NCBI GenBank assembly: GCA_003225175.1
Contig: QIBA01000033.1
Span: forward strand, 1 to 64,000
Source of the DNA: Acidobacteriota bacterium
GTDB lineage: Bacteria; Acidobacteriota; Terriglobia; Terriglobales; Acidobacteriaceae
Direction of reading: 5' to 3'
DNA: 64,000 nt
The notes under the pieces are model-generated. The model was not told the DNA's origin. It was given only the letters and a program-made list of their open reading frames with translations, and did no database searches. Positions 60,462-64,000 of this stretch are shown here, piece by piece; within the stretch, counting starts at the first letter, position 1; each line of letters opens with the position of its first letter. Made by a program: the position numbers and the translations under genes.

Positions 60462-61274
60462 ATGTCTCTTTTTTGGCTACGTATCGCCGTAGGTTTGTAT
60501 GGTCTCAGCATGCTCTACGCGCTCGTAGCGCTACTGCGACGCCGTGAAATTCTGTCGCGCGCAACTCTGCCAATCGCTGGCGTGGCGGTCACACTGCATT
60601 TCGTCGCTTTAGTGGAGGCGTTCATTGCCGGTGGCATGGCCGGCAATCCGCTGCATCAGTCGGAATCATTGCTTGCTTTTCTTATGATGCTGCTGTTCAT
60701 CGGGGTCTTCTACTTATATAGAACAACATCACCGGGCATCGTCGTTTTACCGATCGCTTTCCTGTTATCACTTTCTGCCGCATTGGCACAGAGCGCCCCA
60801 CCGGTGATTTCACCTCTATTGCGTAATGGGTGGATCTACACACACATCATCCTGATCCTGGTGGGATATTCCGCGCTATTTTTCAGTTTCATCGCAAGCG
60901 TCCTTTATCTGCTACACGAACGCAGCCTGAAACGCAAAGACCTGAACGGAATCGCCGGAAAACTTCCGGCCCTGGAGACAATCGACAACATCGGTTATCG
61001 CCTGCTCCTCATCGGCTTCCCATTCATGACCATCGGACTAATCGCGGGTTCCGTGATTGCCCAGATGGAGTACGGGTCCAGTTATTTCCAGGATCCCAAG
61101 ATCATCCTTAGCTTGCTGATGTGGGGCGTTTACACAGTGATGCTCTTCACGCGATGGAACTCCGGGTGGCGAGGACGCCGCGCCGCGTTGCTGTCTGCTT
61201 TTGCCTTCGCTGCTGCGCTTAGCGTCTGGGCAGCCAATTACTTCAGCGGCGTCCACAGGTTCGTCTCGCGATGA
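60462..61274 (+). CDS. hemX: HemX/CcsA-like cytochrome c assembly-type membrane protein
   Basis: 270 residues with about eight hydrophobic helices (LRIAVGLYGLSMLYALVALL first). The middle WIYTHIILILVGYSALFFSFIASVLYLLHERSLKRK matches the HemX/CcsA family. The heme-binding WWxWD motif of true CcsA proteins is absent (the place reads YGSSYFQDPKIILSLLMW), which fits HemX. The gene overlaps hemA by four bases (atga). HemX proteins sit before hemA in many bacteria and influence glutamyl-tRNA reductase level. Confidence 0.87.
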   Translation: MSLFWLRIAVGLYGLSMLYALVALLRRREILSRATLPIAGVAVTLHFVALVEAFIAGGMAGNPLHQSESLLAFLMMLLFIGVFYLYRTTSPGIVVLPIAFLLSLSAALAQSAPPVISPLLRNGWIYTHIILILVGYSALFFSFIASVLYLLHERSLKRKDLNGIAGKLPALETIDNIGYRLLLIGFPFMTIGLIAGSVIAQMEYGSSYFQDPKIILSLLMWGVYTVMLFTRWNSGWRGRRAALLSAFAFAAALSVWAANYFSGVHRFVSR

Positions 61275-62662
61275 AGCTCCAACTCCTCGGCGTGAACCAC
61301 AAGACCGCTCCTGTCGAAGTACGTGAACGGCTCGCAGTTCCGGAGTGGCGTCTGGAGGAGGCTACACGGAAGTTGCTGCAGCATACCGGGGTCGCGGAGT
61401 GCGTTGTCTTCTCGACTTGCAACCGCGTGGAGTTTGCCGTGGCTTCTGAAAGCGGCGTTGATCTGCACAGCTTCATTCGCGACTACCTGCTGACTGATGT
61501 ATCGGCATTGCGTGAGTATCTCTACGAACACAGCGGGGACGATGTCGTGCGACACGTCTTCCGCGTCGCAGCGAGTCTCGACTCGATGATCATAGGCGAG
61601 TCTCAGATCCTCGGACAGGTCAAGCATTCCTATGCCATCGGCAAAGCCGTAGGTTCAGTTCACTCGAACCTCGATGCCCTGCTCAGCCGCGCCTTTTCCG
61701 TAGCGAAGCGCGTGCGAACCGAAACCGCGATCGGCAGTTCCGTGGTATCTGTCGCATCCGTGGCAGTGGAACTGGCGAGGAAAATCTTCGGCAGCCTGCA
61801 TGGTCGAACGGTTTACGTCGTGGGCGCCGGTAAGATGAGTGAATTAGCTGCTCGCCATCTGCGATCGCACGGAGCCGAGACGATCTTTGTCTCCAATCGC
61901 ACACATGAAAGCGCACTGAGAATGGCGGAGCGAGTAGGCGGCACGGCGATTCATTTTGATCAGCTCTACGGCACTGCCGATCAGGCCGACATCGTGATCA
62001 CCTCCACCGGAGCGCCTCACGCAATCTTCCGGCGGGACCACGGCGAGTTGTTCATGCATCGCCGCAAGAACCGTCCGATGTTTTTCATCGACATCGCGGT
62101 TCCGCGCGACGTGGATGCGAGCATGAGCCAGGTGGAAGGAATTTTCGTCTATGACATTGACGATCTTCAGCATGTAGTCGAAGCCAATGTGAGCGATCGC
62201 GGACGCGAGGCTGCGCGCGCCGAGCAGTTAGTCGAGGAAGAAGTCGAGCGCTTCAGGCGGCGCATCCAGAGCTTGGATGCTGTCCCGACGATCGTGGCTC
62301 TGCAGCAACGACTTGAACAGATTCGACAGTCCGAAGTCGATCGGCTTCGTGGCCGACTCGGTCCGCTTTCCCCGGAACAAGAGACTGCGATCGAGAACCT
62401 CACTCGAAGTATTGTGAACAAGATCCTGCACGCTCCCATCACGACGCTCAAAGGCTTTAGCGGATCCGACCAGCTTGCCTCAACCGCGGAGTTTCTGCGT
62501 TCCATCTTTGGAATCGAGAACGATGCTTCGCACTGGAATGGAGCATCAGGCATCTCTAAGGACGACATCTCGAAGGCTTCTGATAAGCCGCTGGATCACA
62601 CGCTCTCCGTCGCCTCAGACGAGAACGAAATTGCCGAGCAGAAGCCCGGTTCTCGCCGCTAA
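61271..62662 (+). CDS. hemA: Glutamyl-tRNA reductase
   Basis: 463 residues. It makes glutamate-1-semialdehyde from Glu-tRNA, the first step of tetrapyrrole synthesis. Catalytic Cys50 lies in [26 protein letters not shown] at the start and [18 protein letters not shown] are family marks. The NADPH-binding Rossmann motif is [19 protein letters not shown]-terminal extension of about 50 residues is Ser/Asp/Lys-rich. It overlaps hemX by four bases and hemC by one base. Confidence 0.96.
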   Translation: MKLQLLGVNHKTAPVEVRERLAVPEWRLEEATRKLLQHTGVAECVVFSTCNRVEFAVASESGVDLHSFIRDYLLTDVSALREYLYEHSGDDVVRHVFRVAASLDSMIIGESQILGQVKHSYAIGKAVGSVHSNLDALLSRAFSVAKRVRTETAIGSSVVSVASVAVELARKIFGSLHGRTVYVVGAGKMSELAARHLRSHGAETIFVSNRTHESALRMAERVGGTAIHFDQLYGTADQADIVITSTGAPHAIFRRDHGELFMHRRKNRPMFFIDIAVPRDVDASMSQVEGIFVYDIDDLQHVVEANVSDRGREAARAEQLVEEEVERFRRRIQSLDAVPTIVALQQRLEQIRQSEVDRLRGRLGPLSPEQETAIENLTRSIVNKILHAPITTLKGFSGSDQLASTAEFLRSIFGIENDASHWNGASGISKDDISKASDKPLDHTLSVASDENEIAEQKPGSRR

Positions 62663-63597
62663 TGGCTCGCCTTCGTATCGGATCACGTGGATCTCAACTT
62701 GCCCTGTGGCAAGCTAATCACATCGCCGCCCTTTTGCGGGGACGAGGGCACGATGTATCTATCGAGGTAATTAAGACCACCGGCGACAAGATTACGGATG
62801 TAGCCTTGGCCAAGGTCGGGACCAAGGGTATGTTTACGAAAGAGATCGAAGAAGCCCTTTCGGAGCATCGTGTCGATCTCGCTGTGCACAGTCTGAAAGA
62901 CCTGCCTACGGAGCTCTCTCCCGGATTTCTGCTGGCGTCAGTACCAGAACGGGAAGATGCGCGAGATGCCTTCCTCTCTGTCCGCTATTCGCATCTTGAA
63001 AAGCTGCCAAAGAATGCGCGCCTCGGAACCAGCAGTCTGCGTCGCCAGGCACAGTTGCACTCACTCCGTGCCAACCTCGAGATCATTCCGCTTCGTGGTA
63101 ACGTCGATACTCGACTGCGAAAGCTCCACAGCGGCGAGTTTGATGCGATCATTTTGGCGGCTGCTGGCGTGACCAGATTGGGACTGACTCAGATGGTCCG
63201 GCACCATTTCGAACCGACAGAGATATGTCCCGCTGCCGGACAGGGCGCACTCGCGATCGAGACTCGCGCAGACGACGCTGCGACGATCGAGACGGTAACA
63301 TTCCTCGATCATCCGCACACGCGTGCAGCAGTCGCATGCGAACGAGCAACGCTGAATCGACTAGGCGGCGGATGCCAGGTCCCAATCGGAGCTTATGCGG
63401 AACCCACTCAGCGAGGCCTATTGCTCCAGGCCGTGGTCGCCAGTCCCGATGGAAGCTCGATCATTCGAGAAAAGAGAGAGGGGTCCGATCCAGAGCGGCT
63501 TGGAGTAGAAGTCGGGCAGGCCCTGCTCTCGCGAGGGGCCAGCAAAATCCTCGACACAGTTTACGGGAAAGAGGCTTCCGTACCTCAGCAACCGTAG
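62662..63597 (+). CDS. hemC: Hydroxymethylbilane synthase (porphobilinogen deaminase)
   Basis: 311 residues. It polymerises four porphobilinogens. The dipyrromethane cofactor is carried by Cys238 in [60 protein letters not shown] and [13 protein letters not shown] are complete active-site stretches. It follows hemA with a one-base overlap and precedes hemD by 17 bases in the tetrapyrrole operon. Confidence 0.96.
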   Translation: MARLRIGSRGSQLALWQANHIAALLRGRGHDVSIEVIKTTGDKITDVALAKVGTKGMFTKEIEEALSEHRVDLAVHSLKDLPTELSPGFLLASVPEREDARDAFLSVRYSHLEKLPKNARLGTSSLRRQAQLHSLRANLEIIPLRGNVDTRLRKLHSGEFDAIILAAAGVTRLGLTQMVRHHFEPTEICPAAGQGALAIETRADDAATIETVTFLDHPHTRAAVACERATLNRLGGGCQVPIGAYAEPTQRGLLLQAVVASPDGSSIIREKREGSDPERLGVEVGQALLSRGASKILDTVYGKEASVPQQP

Positions 63598-63614
63598 TAT
63601 CCTGCTTTCTTCGC

Positions 63615-64000
63615 ATGGCAATGGCAAAGAAGAAACCCGTCGATCCCCAGGCGCACCGCGTGGCAGAGTTGGTCACTTCCGGCCCGCTGGCCGGCAAGCT
63701 CATTGTTGTGACACGCGCTCACAGACAAGCCGATGACCTTTGTTCTTTGCTGAAACAATTTGGTGCAGAGGTGATTGAAGCACCCGTCATCGAGATCCGC
63801 GAACCGGATTCATATGATGCGCTCGACACCGCACTTAAGGGCATCCTTCAATACGACTGGCTGATCCTCACCAGCGTGAACGGAGTGGAAGCGATGTTTT
63901 CGCGGCTCGAGCCGCTCGGCCTGAGTATCGATTCGCTCCAACATCTGAAGATTGCAGCCATCGGCCCGGCCACGGAACAGCGCATTCAGGATCATGGGCT
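63615..64000 (+). CDS. hemD: Uroporphyrinogen-III synthase (partial)
   Basis: 128 residues visible before the window ends; the gene continues to the right. The ATG at 63615 begins MAMAKKKPVDPQAHR, and the family core starts at GKLIVVTRAHRQADDLCSLLKQFGAEVIEAPVIEI, then DWLILTSVNGVEAMFSRL and IAAIGPATEQRI. These are typical HemD strands. It closes linear hydroxymethylbilane with inversion of ring D. It lies 17 bases after hemC. Confidence 0.93.
   Translation, partial: MAMAKKKPVDPQAHRVAELVTSGPLAGKLIVVTRAHRQADDLCSLLKQFGAEVIEAPVIEIREPDSYDALDTALKGILQYDWLILTSVNGVEAMFSRLEPLGLSIDSLQHLKIAAIGPATEQRIQDHG

Overview
The window looks like chromosomal DNA of a soil-type Acidobacteriota (class Terriglobia, formerly subdivision 1). 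This rests on gene content, not on a database search: a CadC-like winged-helix/TPR regulator, a PadR regulator coupled to a small membrane protein, a class D-type sortase with its own small substrate in a diderm, BshC, an adenosylcobalamin-dependent ribonucleotide reductase, a glycine-rich TonB protein and a deiodinase-like selenoprotein. Base composition looks moderately GC-rich and even. I see no phage, plasmid, transposase or CRISPR genes.

Layout. 1-5.5 kb: end of a secreted protein, a beta-barrel-like protein, a basic secreted peptide, a rhodanese and a CadC/TPR regulator. 5.7-9.4 kb: signalling island with a PAS histidine kinase, three receiver proteins (one frameshifted) and a receiver/RsbRD-like fusion. 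10.5-13.2 kb: tRNA-Ala(GGC) beside a tRNA remnant, then an ECF sigma/anti-sigma pair with a sigma-E-like promoter. 13.2-19.5 kb: glutamine synthetase, amino-acid permease, DUF2520 protein, NUDIX enzyme and a cold-shock gene with a strong promoter and long leader. 19.6-25.5 kb: PolX, a sortase/substrate pair, ThiO-like oxidase and acetyltransferase. 25.7-30.6 kb: a Fur-box-preceded iron operon of FTR1-DUF2318 fusion, two FtsX-type permeases and an ABC ATPase fused to a DtxR-like metal sensor. 30.7-35.3 kb: amidohydrolase, M20 peptidase and TonB protein. 35.7-39.2 kb: ileS and lspA. 39.2-43.7 kb: a degenerate, repeat-bearing stretch that also holds the selenoprotein gene, then PilZ, NUDIX and lipoprotein genes. 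43.9-49.3 kb: YebC, half of an AI-2E family permease, purQ, a TPR protein, GH20 hexosaminidase and a PadR pair. 49.5-53.5 kb: nrdJ with tandem NrdR boxes. 53.5-60.3 kb: propeller-like secreted protein, glpX, PLP decarboxylase and bshC. 60.4-64 kb: hemX-hemA-hemC-hemD, the last cut by the window edge.

The strongest hidden signal is at 40648-41370 on the minus strand. Two open frames separated by one in-frame TGA join into a membrane-anchored thioredoxin-fold protein of the iodothyronine deiodinase family. The TGA sits exactly at the catalytic selenocysteine, and a hairpin with a GGU-containing loop at SECIS spacing follows it. An overlapping 316-codon plus-strand frame would mislead ordinary gene callers. 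The second notable system is the iron operon, where a metal-sensing DtxR module is covalently attached to the transporter ATPase. No selenocysteine-insertion genes (selA, selB, selC, selD) lie in this window.
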